Assembly (NCBI RefSeq): GCF_005864045.1
Contig: NZ_VBSP01000013.1
Span: forward strand, 1-54,185
Reading direction: 5' to 3'
Length of the DNA stretch: 54,185 bases
DNA from: Ruoffia tabacinasalis
GTDB taxonomy: Bacteria; Bacillota; Bacilli; Lactobacillales; Aerococcaceae
Shown: in pieces, positions 8,974-18,005 of the stretch
How positions within the stretch are numbered: the first letter of the stretch is position 1
How the letters are laid out: each line of letters opens with the position of its first letter
The notes under the pieces: model-generated
What the model was told of the DNA's origin: nothing
What the model saw: the letters and a program-made list of their open reading frames with translations, nothing else
The model's database searches: none
Program-made: the position numbers and the translations under genes

Positions 8974-10674
8974 TTATATTAACTGCTCTTCGTCAATGGC
9001 TTCTAAATAGGTCTGAATGGCTTGAGTAACTTCTGAAAGACTATTTTCTTCAAAAGGTGATTTTAAGTTAGCGAGTTTCACAATTTCTTGGAATGATTTC
9101 GTTCCACCTACACGACAAATGTTTAAGTAATCAGACCAGAAGCTATCGTCTTCTTTCACATGACTTCGCTCCCAGAACTGAAAGGCACATACTTGGGCTA
9201 ATGTGTAATCAATATAGTAGAATGGTGAGTTGAAGATATGGCCTTGTCTAAACCATAATCCACCTTGCTCATAAAACTCATTGTCATCATATTCTTTCCA
9301 AGGAGTGTATTGTTTCTCTAATTCACGCCATTTTGAACGACGTTCTTCTGGTGTCATTGTTGGGTTTTCATACACTTCATGTTGGAAGTGATCTACTAAG
9401 ACACCATAAGGTAAGAAGGTCACGGCTTCTGAAAGATGAGCGTATTTGTATTTTTCTACTTTGTCACCGAAAAACTCATCCATATATGGCCATGCGATAA
9501 ATTCCATACTCATCGAATGGATTTCACAACTTTCATGCGTTGGCCAAATTAACTCAGGTTCATTAATCCAACGTGAACGATAGAGTTGGAAAGCATGCCC
9601 AGCCTCGTGTGTTAATACATCCACGTCTCCTGAAGTCCCATTAAAATTAGCAAAAATAAAGGGAGCATTGAAGTTCGGGATATGAGTACAATACCCTCCA
9701 CTTTGCTTACCTGACTTAGTTAATAAGTCCATTAAATCATGTTTAACCATAAAGTCGAAAAAGTCCGCAGTTTCAGGTGACATATCTGAATACATCTTTT
9801 CAGCTTTTTGAATCAACTCATACGCAGTCCCAATGGGTTTCGCATTTCCTGTTGGAAAGCTTAAGTTTAGATCGTAATATTTTAACTCATCTAACTCTAA
9901 ACGTTTCGCTTGGCGGTCATAAATATATGTTGATAATGGCACAATTTGTTCCAAGACTTCACGACGGAATACTTCAACATCCGAACGTGTATAGTCTAGG
10001 CGGTTCATTCTCGCATAGCCCATCTCCACAAAATCTTTAAAGCCAAGACTGGTTGCCATCTCATGACGGACTTTGACTAATTCATCGTAAATGCGATCAA
10101 AATCAGCTAAGTTCTCTTGGAAAAAGTTTGCATATAATTCAGAAGTCGCTTTTCGTTCCTGACGGTCAGTTGACTGCATGAATGGTGTCAAACCAGATAA
10201 GTTATAAGTTTCTCCCTTATAATCAATTTCCGCTGATGCGATGAGTGAATCATATTCTGAGACTAATTTATTCTCTTGTTGTAATAAAGGTATAATAGTT
10301 GGGTCAAATACTTTTAGAGAGTTCTCAATAATATCAAAAAATGGTGCTGCAATTTCTTGTTTTAATTCAGATAGAAAAGGTGAGTTTAAAATTGCACGAT
10401 AATAATCAGTTTCCCATTCTGAAATAATTGGTAGCTGTTCATTCCAAAAATCACTTTCTTTTTTATAAAAAGCATCTTTTGTATTAATAGAGAAACGAAT
10501 TTCTGCTAACTCTGATTGCGTATTTATTTCATTTTGTAATGCTTGTATCTCATGAATGCCTTCTAAGGCTTCCTTGACAGAATTAGCATTTTTAATTTGG
10601 TCAATATTTTCTTGGTAGTCTTTTTTGAAAATATCTAGGTCTGGTCGATTATAATTAAATTCGTTAAATTTCAT
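8974..10674 (-). CDS. M3 family oligoendopeptidase (PepF-like)
   Basis: A 566-residue zinc metallopeptidase of family M3 that cleaves short peptides in the cytosol. The zinc site HEAGH is at residues 356-360, and the third ligand lies in ESCEIHSM about 25 residues later. Long N-terminal helices precede the catalytic part, as expected. The frame could begin at a GTG at 10680, but the ATG at 10674 has an AAGGA site nine bases upstream and starts MKFNEFN. It leads a likely three-gene unit with the oxidoreductase and the helicase. The M3B class is clear; whether it is PepF proper is less so. Confidence 0.93.
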   Translation of the reverse strand: MKFNEFNYNRPDLDIFKKDYQENIDQIKNANSVKEALEGIHEIQALQNEINTQSELAEIRFSINTKDAFYKKESDFWNEQLPIISEWETDYYRAILNSPFLSELKQEIAAPFFDIIENSLKVFDPTIIPLLQQENKLVSEYDSLIASAEIDYKGETYNLSGLTPFMQSTDRQERKATSELYANFFQENLADFDRIYDELVKVRHEMATSLGFKDFVEMGYARMNRLDYTRSDVEVFRREVLEQIVPLSTYIYDRQAKRLELDELKYYDLNLSFPTGNAKPIGTAYELIQKAEKMYSDMSPETADFFDFMVKHDLMDLLTKSGKQSGGYCTHIPNFNAPFIFANFNGTSGDVDVLTHEAGHAFQLYRSRWINEPELIWPTHESCEIHSMSMEFIAWPYMDEFFGDKVEKYKYAHLSEAVTFLPYGVLVDHFQHEVYENPTMTPEERRSKWRELEKQYTPWKEYDDNEFYEQGGLWFRQGHIFNSPFYYIDYTLAQVCAFQFWERSHVKEDDSFWSDYLNICRVGGTKSFQEIVKLANLKSPFEENSLSEVTQAIQTYLEAIDEEQLI

Positions 10675-10704
10675 ACACACACGTCCTTCATTTACTGTAA
10701 TGCT

Positions 10705-10713
10705 ATTATACCA
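10705..10713 (-). promoter_or_regulatory. Extended -10 promoter of the M3 peptidase gene
   Basis: The minus strand reads TGGTATAAT about 30 bases before the peptidase start, an extended -10 element. No clear -35 box is seen. Confidence 0.55.
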
Positions 10714-10851
10714 CAGGTTCAGTTATAAGCTTGTTATTTTGGGATAGTTCTAGTGAATTATTTTTTATAAGGGATTAAAAAAGACAACACAAAATAAAAA
10801 AGTTAACTGCATTTTAATAGTCAATTTATTAGCAAAACCTTGACTTTGTCG

Positions 10852-10859
10852 TGTATAAT
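10852..10859 (+). promoter_or_regulatory. -10 element upstream of uvrC
   Basis: TGTATAAT lies 51 bases before the uvrC start. TTGACT sits only eight bases upstream of TATAAT, too close to serve as its -35, so the promoter assignment is tentative. The rest of the 236-base gap between the divergent genes is AT-rich with nothing else recognisable. Confidence 0.4.
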
Positions 10860-10910
10860 AGTATGTTGACAATAATAGAGAAATATAACCAATTAATAGG
10901 AGGTGTCTTT

Positions 10911-12770
10911 ATGCATCAAGATTCAACTAACGAAGGAACCCCTAATGAAAAAAAGACGACTAAAAATCGCAGTGAAGTTTTATATAACATTGAGCAAAAA
11001 CTAAAACTCTTACCTGATTTACCAGGATGTTATTTAATGCGAAACGCGAACGATACCATTATATATGTAGGTAAAGCTAAGAATTTACGTAATCGTGTGC
11101 GTTCTTACTTTAGGGGTGCTCATGATGCTAAGACAACAAAATTAGTATCTGAAATCGATCATTTTGAAACAATTATAACTAACAGTGATAAAGAAGCGCT
11201 GATTCTTGAGATTAATCTTATTCAAGAATATAAGCCAATTTATAACATTCGACTCAAAGACTCAACAATGTATCCTTATCTAAAAATTACTAAAGAAGAA
11301 GATCCTCAATTAATTATTACGAATGAAGTGAAAAAAGATGGGGGAACTTACTTTGGTCCCTTTCCAAATGTTTATGCCGCAACTAGTACCCAACAATTAT
11401 TGCACCGAGCATATCCTTTAAGAAGATGTGCTAAAAACGAAAAGCGTGCCTGCTTTTACTATCACCTTGGCCAATGTATTGGACCTTGTGATCATAAAGT
11501 AGAACAAGCGGAATATGATGCTCAGATTGAGAATATCAAAAAATTCTTTGCAGGCAACGTCGACAGTATTAAAAATGACTTACGTTCAAAAATGGACACT
11601 GCTGCAGAAAAATTAGACTTTGAACAAGCAGCGGATTACCGTGATCAAATTAGTTATATCGAAAAAACAATTGAACGCCAAGTCATTATGAGTCAGGACT
11701 ATGACAATATGGATGTCTTTGGTTACACCCTTGATCGTGGTTGGTTATCGATTCAAACCTTTATGTTGAGACAAGGTTCGATTCTTAAACGTAAAGCCGC
11801 CATCTTCCCTAGCTATAATAATCCAGAAGAAGAAGTCACGACTTATATTGCGCGATTCTATAAAGAAGAATCACAACTCATGCCTAAAGCGGTACTCGTT
11901 CCAAGTGATGTTGATAATCATTTATTAAATGAATATCTTGAAGTTCCAGTATCGACACCCCTTCGTGGGAAAAAACGTAGCTTATTAGAACTTTGCGAAA
12001 AAAATAGTCGCATTGCTTTGGATGAAAAATTCAGATTAATAGAGATGAGCGAAAGAAAAACTTTAGGTGCCATTGACGAATTATCAGATGCTTTAAATAT
12101 TCCGCAAGCAAACTATATCGAATCGTTTGACCATTCTAATATCCAAGGATCAAACGCAGTATCAGGTATGGTTGTTTACCGCGACGGGAAGCCTGAGAAA
12201 AAGAACTACCGTAAATTCAAAATTAAAACTGTCGAAGGTGCCAATGAGTTCGCATCAACTCAAGAAGTCATTCGTAGACGTTACACAAGACTGCTACGCG
12301 AAGAGAAACAATTACCTGACTTAATCCTAATGGATGGTGGGAAAATTCAAATTAGAGCAGCTAGAGATGTGTTGGAGAATGAATTAGGCATCACAATTCC
12401 GGTTGCTGGTATGGTAAAAGATGACAAACATAAAACTGCTGCCTTAATGGACGGTTATAGTGAGGAAATAATTCCTTTAGAACCAACAAGCCAAGTCTTC
12501 CACTTCCTACAAAGAGTCCAAGATGAAGTCCATCGCTATGCGATTAGCTATCATAGAAATGTCCGTTCGAAATCTCAGTTTGGATCAATCTTAGATAGTA
12601 TTGAAGGTGTTGGACCGAAGACCCGCACAAAATTATTAAAGCACTTTAAAAACTTACAAAGAATGAAAGAAGCAGACATTGAAGAGTACCGTCATATCGG
12701 TGTTCCTCAACCGACTGCAGAACGTATTATAGAAACACTGAATGATGAAGAAAAACTTCAGAGTAAGTAA
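10911..12770 (+). CDS. uvrC: UvrABC system protein C
   Basis: UvrC makes both incisions during nucleotide excision repair, acting with UvrA and UvrB on damaged DNA. The 619-residue protein has the N-terminal GIY-YIG nuclease (LPGCYLM, then IIYVGKAKNLRNRVRSYF), a cysteine cluster, a UVR motif for UvrB contact (LDFEQAADYRDQISYIE), the RNase H-like second nuclease (ESFDHSNIQGSNAVSGMVV) and C-terminal helix-hairpin-helix motifs (SIEGVGPKTRTKLLKHF). The frame is open from 10851, but AGGAGG eight to ten bases before the ATG at 10911 decides the start. It begins MHQDSTNEG, with about 30 extra residues before the conserved domain. It is followed by a hairpin array and a terminator. Confidence 0.96.
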   Translation: MHQDSTNEGTPNEKKTTKNRSEVLYNIEQKLKLLPDLPGCYLMRNANDTIIYVGKAKNLRNRVRSYFRGAHDAKTTKLVSEIDHFETIITNSDKEALILEINLIQEYKPIYNIRLKDSTMYPYLKITKEEDPQLIITNEVKKDGGTYFGPFPNVYAATSTQQLLHRAYPLRRCAKNEKRACFYYHLGQCIGPCDHKVEQAEYDAQIENIKKFFAGNVDSIKNDLRSKMDTAAEKLDFEQAADYRDQISYIEKTIERQVIMSQDYDNMDVFGYTLDRGWLSIQTFMLRQGSILKRKAAIFPSYNNPEEEVTTYIARFYKEESQLMPKAVLVPSDVDNHLLNEYLEVPVSTPLRGKKRSLLELCEKNSRIALDEKFRLIEMSERKTLGAIDELSDALNIPQANYIESFDHSNIQGSNAVSGMVVYRDGKPEKKNYRKFKIKTVEGANEFASTQEVIRRRYTRLLREEKQLPDLILMDGGKIQIRAARDVLENELGITIPVAGMVKDDKHKTAALMDGYSEEIIPLEPTSQVFHFLQRVQDEVHRYAISYHRNVRSKSQFGSILDSIEGVGPKTRTKLLKHFKNLQRMKEADIEEYRHIGVPQPTAERIIETLNDEEKLQSK

Positions 12771-12800
12771 TACTGTTTTGGTTTAACTTTGTCTAGTTGT

Positions 12801-13036
12801 GTCCCTGAGATTTTCTCAGGCATCATTTTTCACGAATTTCATCCCTGAATATTTCTCAGGGATGGTAAGGTGCCTTGAGAGTTTCTCAGGCATCATTTTT
12901 CACGAATTGGATCCCTGAATATTTCTCAAGGATGGTAAGGTGCCTTGTGAGTTTCTCAAGCATCGTTTTTCACGAATTGGATCCCTGAAAAATTCTCAGG
13001 GATGGTAAGGTGCCTTGAGAATTTCTCAAGGAAATA
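12801..13036. repeat. 70-bp tandem repeat array of seven small hairpins
   Basis: Units begin at 12841, 12911 and 12981 with a period of exactly 70 bases; a half unit precedes (12801-12840) and a partial one ends the array. Each unit holds two inverted repeats: one of the ATCCCTGA/TCAGGGAT type and one of the GCCTTGAGA/TCTCAGGC type. They are separated by a short linker (GGTAAGGT) and a longer one (CATCATTTTTCACGAATTGG). Hairpins at 12804-12820, 12981-13003 and 13012-13030 pair perfectly or nearly so, and changes in one arm are matched in the other in the last hairpin. It fills most of the 342-base gap between uvrC and the transpeptidase. The array has no coding frame. Function unknown; it resembles BIME-like mosaics of palindromic repeats in layout only. 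Confidence 0.92.
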
Positions 13037-13052
13037 TTTTCATTGCAAACTA

Positions 13053-13104
13053 AAAAATCCTCACCTAGCAAAGTCATAATAGACTCTGCCGGGTGAGGAT
13101 TTTG
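13053..13104. terminator. Bidirectional terminator between uvrC and the L,D-transpeptidase
   Basis: A twelve-base stem (AAAATCCTCACC / GGTGAGGATTTT) encloses a second short pairing (AGTC/GACT). T-rich flanks on both strands and convergent genes indicate a shared terminator. Confidence 0.88.
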
Positions 13105-13112
13105 TTTTTATG

Positions 13113-14495
13113 TTAATAGAAAACCATTACTGGTGTACCGTAATCAACGTTATTGTAAATTACTTCAACTGCGCCTAGAGGAGTGTTAATACAGCCAAGT
13201 GAACCACTTAATTGATAAACATTTCCACCAAATGATCCTTGCCAAGATGCATCATGAATTCCTTGAGCTTTATCGTCAAAGCGAATCCAGTAATTAACTG
13301 GCGTAGAATATTCTACTTTTGAGAATGGGTTGTAACCAACTAAGTTTGTATCAGTTAACATCTCAATAACAGCATTTGCTCCTGGTACGGTCTCAGCACC
13401 AATCTTACCTGAAACCATTGGCGTTTCAAGAATAAGTTGACCATCAACATATAAGAACATATATTGATTACTTAAATCGATTTCGACGTAAGTTGATCCA
13501 ATATCATTTGCAGCACCAGCAATACCACCAGAACTGTAATAGATTGGTTCACGACTAACATCGTTACCTGCATGAATGTCACTAATTAACGCTTCTGCTT
13601 CTGCATCAGTGTCAATTGACCAACCTAGGATTCCAGGTGGCACAGTGACTTCACCTTGTAAAGTACTATTGAAAGTACGGTCTTTGTAGAATGTTGAATA
13701 TTCCTCGTTAAGAGTACTTAAATATGCTTTCACAGATTCAGCATCGATAATTAATTCATTTGAAGAATCAAAATAAATCCAGTTTTCAATTTCATCTTGT
13801 GGAATTGTTACTTCTTCTCCAGCAATTTCATAAGTGATATTCACTGATGATACGGATTCAATTTCATCCATCACTGATGTAATTTCTTCACTTACTTCAG
13901 TTATTTCTGGTTGAGCATATGCTTCTTCCAAATCAATGGTATAATTCTCGTTTTGAATCCCTTCAACAATTGCTGATTCAAGACGACTAGGATCGATTTG
14001 GTTTCCAGCAGACCCTTCAACTACATAATAACCTTCAGTTTCGTCATAATCTACACCTGCATCTGTCGCCGCTTCACGTTCTTCATTAGAAAGACCTTGG
14101 GCTGACAAGCTATTAATTATTTCTTCTTCACTGAAGTTAATTTGCTCTTCTAAACCTTGATTGTACTCTTTATCTTCAAAGAAGCCATTGACCCAAGTCG
14201 TTGGATCTTGTGATAAGTATGACGCTTCTAATTCTGACTCAGTTTTATATTCAGGTTCTAGTTCACCTAGTTTCAAACGAGCAACTTCTTGCCCATCTTC
14301 TTCAAGAACAAATTCTTTGTCATTCAAATCTTCAATAACTTTCGCCTGTGCTTCGCTTAATGTTAAATTACTCACATCAACTGTTCCAAAAGTGGAATTC
14401 GCTGAAAATTTCTCAGAGTAAAACCCAACACCTGCAAAATATACAACTCCCATAATAAGCACAGTTGAAACGATAATTAATAATGTCTTTTTCAT
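13113..14495 (-). CDS. Membrane-anchored L,D-transpeptidase (YkuD domain)
   Basis: A 460-residue cell-wall enzyme. One N-terminal membrane helix (about residues 4-25) is followed by a long acidic region that should hold peptidoglycan-binding type-4 domains, then a C-terminal YkuD catalytic domain (from about residue 335). YkuD enzymes form 3-3 cross-links or attach proteins through an active-site cysteine. His414 (GIHDAS) and Cys435 (GSLGCINTP) are in place, but the family motif S-H-G-C reads S-L-G-C because the codon is CTT. The protein is strongly acidic. It has its own ribosome site, and a terminator lies between it and uvrC. Whether the Leu variant is active cannot be told. Confidence 0.9.
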   Translation of the reverse strand: MKKTLLIIVSTVLIMGVVYFAGVGFYSEKFSANSTFGTVDVSNLTLSEAQAKVIEDLNDKEFVLEEDGQEVARLKLGELEPEYKTESELEASYLSQDPTTWVNGFFEDKEYNQGLEEQINFSEEEIINSLSAQGLSNEEREAATDAGVDYDETEGYYVVEGSAGNQIDPSRLESAIVEGIQNENYTIDLEEAYAQPEITEVSEEITSVMDEIESVSSVNITYEIAGEEVTIPQDEIENWIYFDSSNELIIDAESVKAYLSTLNEEYSTFYKDRTFNSTLQGEVTVPPGILGWSIDTDAEAEALISDIHAGNDVSREPIYYSSGGIAGAANDIGSTYVEIDLSNQYMFLYVDGQLILETPMVSGKIGAETVPGANAVIEMLTDTNLVGYNPFSKVEYSTPVNYWIRFDDKAQGIHDASWQGSFGGNVYQLSGSLGCINTPLGAVEVIYNNVDYGTPVMVFY

Positions 14496-14733
14496 TACTT
14501 ACCTACCTCTCTAAAGTTTCGCAATTATAGAGTAACATATTTGAAATGATTTGTGTTGATAATTCACACATTATTCAAAAAATCATTTGAGTACTTGTCC
14601 TTAATAAAAACTTAACCTTTTCTTATTGTTAAAAAAGTTAACGTTCGGGATTTTCCCCTCGAATATTAGGTTTATTCCTAAAATATTTTCTTGTAAAATC
14701 AAATTGATTTATATGAGATAAAATTATTATATG

Positions 14734-14773
14734 CAAAAAAAGCACCTAAATGCACAAGACATTTAGACGCTTA
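14734..14773 (-). terminator. Terminator after gatB
   Basis: On the minus strand AAGCGTCTAAATG pairs with CATTTAGGTGCTT and is followed by seven U. It ends the long gatCAB-side transcript. The 288-base gap up to 14495 otherwise holds only AT-rich sequence upstream of the transpeptidase gene. Confidence 0.85.
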
Positions 14774-14783
14774 AAATTTAAAA

Positions 14784-16214
14784 TTACATGTTAGCTAAAG
14801 TTTCTAAAATCAGTTTGTTCACAACTTGTGGATTAGCTTTACCACGAGTTTGTTTCATAATTTGTCCAACAAAGAATCCTAAAGCACGATCTTTACCGTT
14901 CTTGTAGTCTTCAACTGATCCAGGGTTAGCAGCAATTACTTCGTCAATGAGTGGTTGTAATTTAGCTGGGTCACTAAGTTGAGCCATTCCTTGTTCTTCA
15001 ACAACTTTATTTGCGTCGCCACCTTTTTCAACAAGGTGTTTGAATAATTTCTTAGCAATTTTACTTGAAATTGTTCCATCAGCAATTAAGTTAATCATTT
15101 GTGCTAAGTTTACTGGTGTTAATTCAGTATCTTCTAAAGCGATTTGTTCTTTATTTAAGTGAGCTGAAACTTCACCCATTAACCAGTTAGATACTTGTTT
15201 AGGATCTGCACCTTCTTCAATTGTATTATCAAAGAAATCTGACATTACTTTTGTCTGAGTAAGAACCATCGCGTCATATTCTGGTAATTCGTATTCATTA
15301 ACATAACGTAGACGTCTTTGGTCTGGCATTTCTGGTAATGATTCTTTCACTTCCGCAATCCACTCTTCTGTAATGTAAATTGGCGGAACATCTGGTTCTG
15401 GGAAGTAACGGTAATCTGCCGCTCCTTCTTTCGTACGCATTAAGATTGTGTCACCTGTTGTCTCATCATAACGACGTGTTTCTTGCTCAATCACGCCACC
15501 ACTTCTTAATACATTTGCTTGGCGCACTTCTTCGTGTTCAAGACCTTTACGTACATATGTAAAACTGTTTAAGTTTTTAAGCTCAGTTTTTGTACCAAAT
15601 TCTTCTTGGCCAAATGGGCGAAGCGAGATATTTGCGTCACAACGTAGTGATCCTTCTTCCATACGAACATCAGAAACTTCAGTAAATAAGATTTTCTCAC
15701 GAACAGCTTCTAAGTAAGCATACGCTTCTGCTGGTGAATGCATATCTGCCTCAGAAACAATCTCGATTAATGGTGTACCTTGACGGTTTAAGTCAACGTA
15801 AGAGAAACCATCTGTTCCGTGAGTGTTTTTACCTGCATCCTCTTCTAAATGGACACGGTTGATACGAATACGACGGCGTTCACCTTCAACTTCGATATCA
15901 ATATATCCGTTTGTTCCAATCGGTTGTGCATCTTGTGTAATTTGGTAGGCAGCTGGGTTATCGGGGTAGAAATAGTTTTTACGGTCAAAACTCATTTCAC
16001 GCGCAATTTCACAGTTTAAAGCTAGTGCTGCTTTCATACCGTAATCTACAGCACCTTTATTTAATACTGGTAAGACACCTGGATATCCCCAGTCTTTTTC
16101 ATTCGTGTTACTATTCGGTTCTGCACCAAAATGAGCTGGTGAAGTACTAAATATTTTCGAGTCAGTCTTTAACTCTACGTGGATTTCTAATCCAATGACA
16201 GTTTCAAAATTCAT
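14784..16214 (-). CDS. gatB: Asp-tRNA(Asn)/Glu-tRNA(Gln) amidotransferase subunit B
   Basis: GatB phosphorylates misacylated Glu-tRNA(Gln) or Asp-tRNA(Asn) and completes amidation with ammonia delivered from GatA. The 476-residue length is standard. The N-terminal cradle domain begins with [13 protein letters not shown] and contains [15 protein letters not shown] and LEEDAGK. The C-terminal helical and YqeY-like tail binds tRNA ([19 protein letters not shown]). The ribosome site is AGGAGGG. It follows gatA by 12 bases in the order gatC-gatA-gatB. The presence of GatCAB implies that the organism forms Gln-tRNA, and perhaps Asn-tRNA, indirectly. Confidence 0.98.
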   Translation of the reverse strand: MNFETVIGLEIHVELKTDSKIFSTSPAHFGAEPNSNTNEKDWGYPGVLPVLNKGAVDYGMKAALALNCEIAREMSFDRKNYFYPDNPAAYQITQDAQPIGTNGYIDIEVEGERRRIRINRVHLEEDAGKNTHGTDGFSYVDLNRQGTPLIEIVSEADMHSPAEAYAYLEAVREKILFTEVSDVRMEEGSLRCDANISLRPFGQEEFGTKTELKNLNSFTYVRKGLEHEEVRQANVLRSGGVIEQETRRYDETTGDTILMRTKEGAADYRYFPEPDVPPIYITEEWIAEVKESLPEMPDQRRLRYVNEYELPEYDAMVLTQTKVMSDFFDNTIEEGADPKQVSNWLMGEVSAHLNKEQIALEDTELTPVNLAQMINLIADGTISSKIAKKLFKHLVEKGGDANKVVEEQGMAQLSDPAKLQPLIDEVIAANPGSVEDYKNGKDRALGFFVGQIMKQTRGKANPQVVNKLILETLANM

Positions 16215-16226
16215 TATATCACCCTC

Positions 16227-17684
16227 CTAAAATTCCGGTACTTGGTTAACGTAATCATGATTTTTCTCAAAATCATAAGCAACTTGGTAAAGTGTTGATT
16301 CATTCATATGTTTACCAATTAATTGTAAGCCAATAGGCATTCCGTTACTATCAAAGCCTGCTGGAACTGACATTGCTGGTAGTCCTGCTAAATTGACAGG
16401 AACTGTTAATAAGTCCGATACATACATTTCAACTGGGTCCTCAATACGGCCACCAATCTTGAAGGCAGTACTTGTTGTAACAGGTCCCATAATTAAGTCA
16501 TATTCGCTAAAGACTTTAATAAAGTCATCAATAATTAATGTTCTAACTTGAGCGGCTTTCTTAAAGTATTTATCAAATGCTCCTGAACTTAAACTGTAAG
16601 TTCCTAACATAATACGACGTTTAACCTCGTCACCAAAACCTTCACTACGAGATTGAACATAGATATCTTCAAGTGTTTTCGCAGATTCTGAACGGTAACC
16701 ATAACGGATTCCGTCAAAACGTTGTAAGTTTGATGATGCTTCTGCAGAAGAAAGGATATAGTAAACATTAATTCCGTAAGGTGTATGTGGTAATGATACT
16801 TCGTCAACGATTGCACCTTGAGAAATAAAGTATTCTTTTGCTTTACTAATTGCATCACGAATCTCTTCATTAACTGCTTCAGATTGGTATTCTTTAGGAA
16901 TCGCAATACGCATGCCTTCAATTGATTGACCAAGTTTTGATCTGTAATCTAATTCAGTATCAGGACGGCTTGTTCCATCAAGTTTATCGAAGCCTGCAAT
17001 TGCTTCTAATACTAATGCATTGTCTTCAACAGTCGTTGTCATTGGTCCAATTTGGTCTAAACTTGAACCAAAGGCAATCGCGCCGTAACGAGAGACAGAA
17101 CCGTATGAAGGTTTCATTCCTACAATCCCTGTAAAGGCTGCAGGGTTACGAACACTCCCCCCAGTATCTGTACCAAGACTTGCGGGAACTTGACGAGCAG
17201 CAACAGCAGATGATGATCCACCTGATGATCCACCTGGTACACGTTCTAAATCCCAAGGGTTTCTAGAAGTTTTGAAGTAAGATGTCTCAGTTGATCCACC
17301 CATCGCAAATTCGTCTAAGTTTAATTTACCAATAATAATAGCTCCAGCTTCTTTTAACTTCTTAATGACTGTCGCATCATAAGTTGGGTTGAAGTTTTCT
17401 AACATTTTAGATGAAGCGGTTGTTGTTAAACCTTCAGTAACGATATTATCTTTAATCCCAATTGGCACACCGTTTAATAATGGTGCGTCTTCACCGTACC
17501 CTACTTCATCGGCAGCTTTCGCCGCTTCTAAAGCTGCTTCTTTATTTAAAGCTAAGAATGAATTTACTTTCTCATCAGTCTCTTCAATGTAAGCAAAGAT
17601 TGCTTCCGTTAATTCAACCGCTGTAAAATCGCCATTTCTTAACCCTTCTTGGATTTCAATAATTGTTGTTGGATATTTACTCAT
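16227..17684 (-). CDS. gatA: Asp-tRNA(Asn)/Glu-tRNA(Gln) amidotransferase subunit A
   Basis: GatA is the glutaminase of the GatCAB complex; it releases ammonia that is tunnelled to GatB. The amidase signature is complete: Lys78 (PIGIKDN), cis-Ser153 in GGSSGGSSSA and nucleophile Ser177 in GTDTGGSVR. The length of 485 residues is normal. The frame is open from a GTG at 17699, but the ATG at 17684 has the GGGGAAG site in the end of gatC and starts one base after the gatC stop. This tight junction suggests translational coupling that keeps the subunits at equal levels. Confidence 0.98.
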   Translation of the reverse strand: MSKYPTTIIEIQEGLRNGDFTAVELTEAIFAYIEETDEKVNSFLALNKEAALEAAKAADEVGYGEDAPLLNGVPIGIKDNIVTEGLTTTASSKMLENFNPTYDATVIKKLKEAGAIIIGKLNLDEFAMGGSTETSYFKTSRNPWDLERVPGGSSGGSSSAVAARQVPASLGTDTGGSVRNPAAFTGIVGMKPSYGSVSRYGAIAFGSSLDQIGPMTTTVEDNALVLEAIAGFDKLDGTSRPDTELDYRSKLGQSIEGMRIAIPKEYQSEAVNEEIRDAISKAKEYFISQGAIVDEVSLPHTPYGINVYYILSSAEASSNLQRFDGIRYGYRSESAKTLEDIYVQSRSEGFGDEVKRRIMLGTYSLSSGAFDKYFKKAAQVRTLIIDDFIKVFSEYDLIMGPVTTSTAFKIGGRIEDPVEMYVSDLLTVPVNLAGLPAMSVPAGFDSNGMPIGLQLIGKHMNESTLYQVAYDFEKNHDYVNQVPEF

Positions 17685-17685
17685 A

Positions 17686-17982
17686 TTAAACTTCCCCACT
17701 TTCTAAGATGGCTGGTACTTGAATAAAACCACCTTCAGATAATGGTGCGTTTTTAAGTAGTGCTTCTGTTTTATTGCGTTCAATGGCTTTGTCTTCACGT
17801 AATACATTGATTAATTGATTACCGTGATACGTTGGTTTAACTCCCTCAGTATCTACTTCTTGTAACTGTTCAACCATATCGATAATACGTCCAAATTCTG
17901 GGACAAAGTTATCTAATTCATCGTCTGTATAACTAAGTTTTGATAACTTAGCGACGTGTTTGATTTGATCTTGACTTAACAT
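17686..17982 (-). CDS. gatC: Asp-tRNA(Asn)/Glu-tRNA(Gln) amidotransferase subunit C
   Basis: A 98-residue protein that wraps around the GatA-GatB interface and stabilises the complex. The usual features are visible: KHVAKLSKLSYTDDEL near the N-terminus, the PTYHGNQLINVLREDKA loop and a C-terminal end FIQVPAILESGEV. The strong AAGGAAGGA site supports the start. It lies 23 bases after camS and one base before gatA. Confidence 0.97.
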   Translation of the reverse strand: MLSQDQIKHVAKLSKLSYTDDELDNFVPEFGRIIDMVEQLQEVDTEGVKPTYHGNQLINVLREDKAIERNKTEALLKNAPLSEGGFIQVPAILESGEV

Positions 17983-18005
17983 TCAATTCATCCTTCCTTA
18001 TCAGT

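Noticed and set aside
10840-10859. TTGACT plus TATAAT as a standard uvrC promoter
   Set aside because: The spacing is only eight bases, too short for sigma-70-type recognition; only the -10 is kept, at low confidence.
12801-13036. CRISPR array
   Set aside because: The spaces between the short palindromes are themselves repeated with the same 70-base period, so there are no unique spacers, and no cas gene is near.
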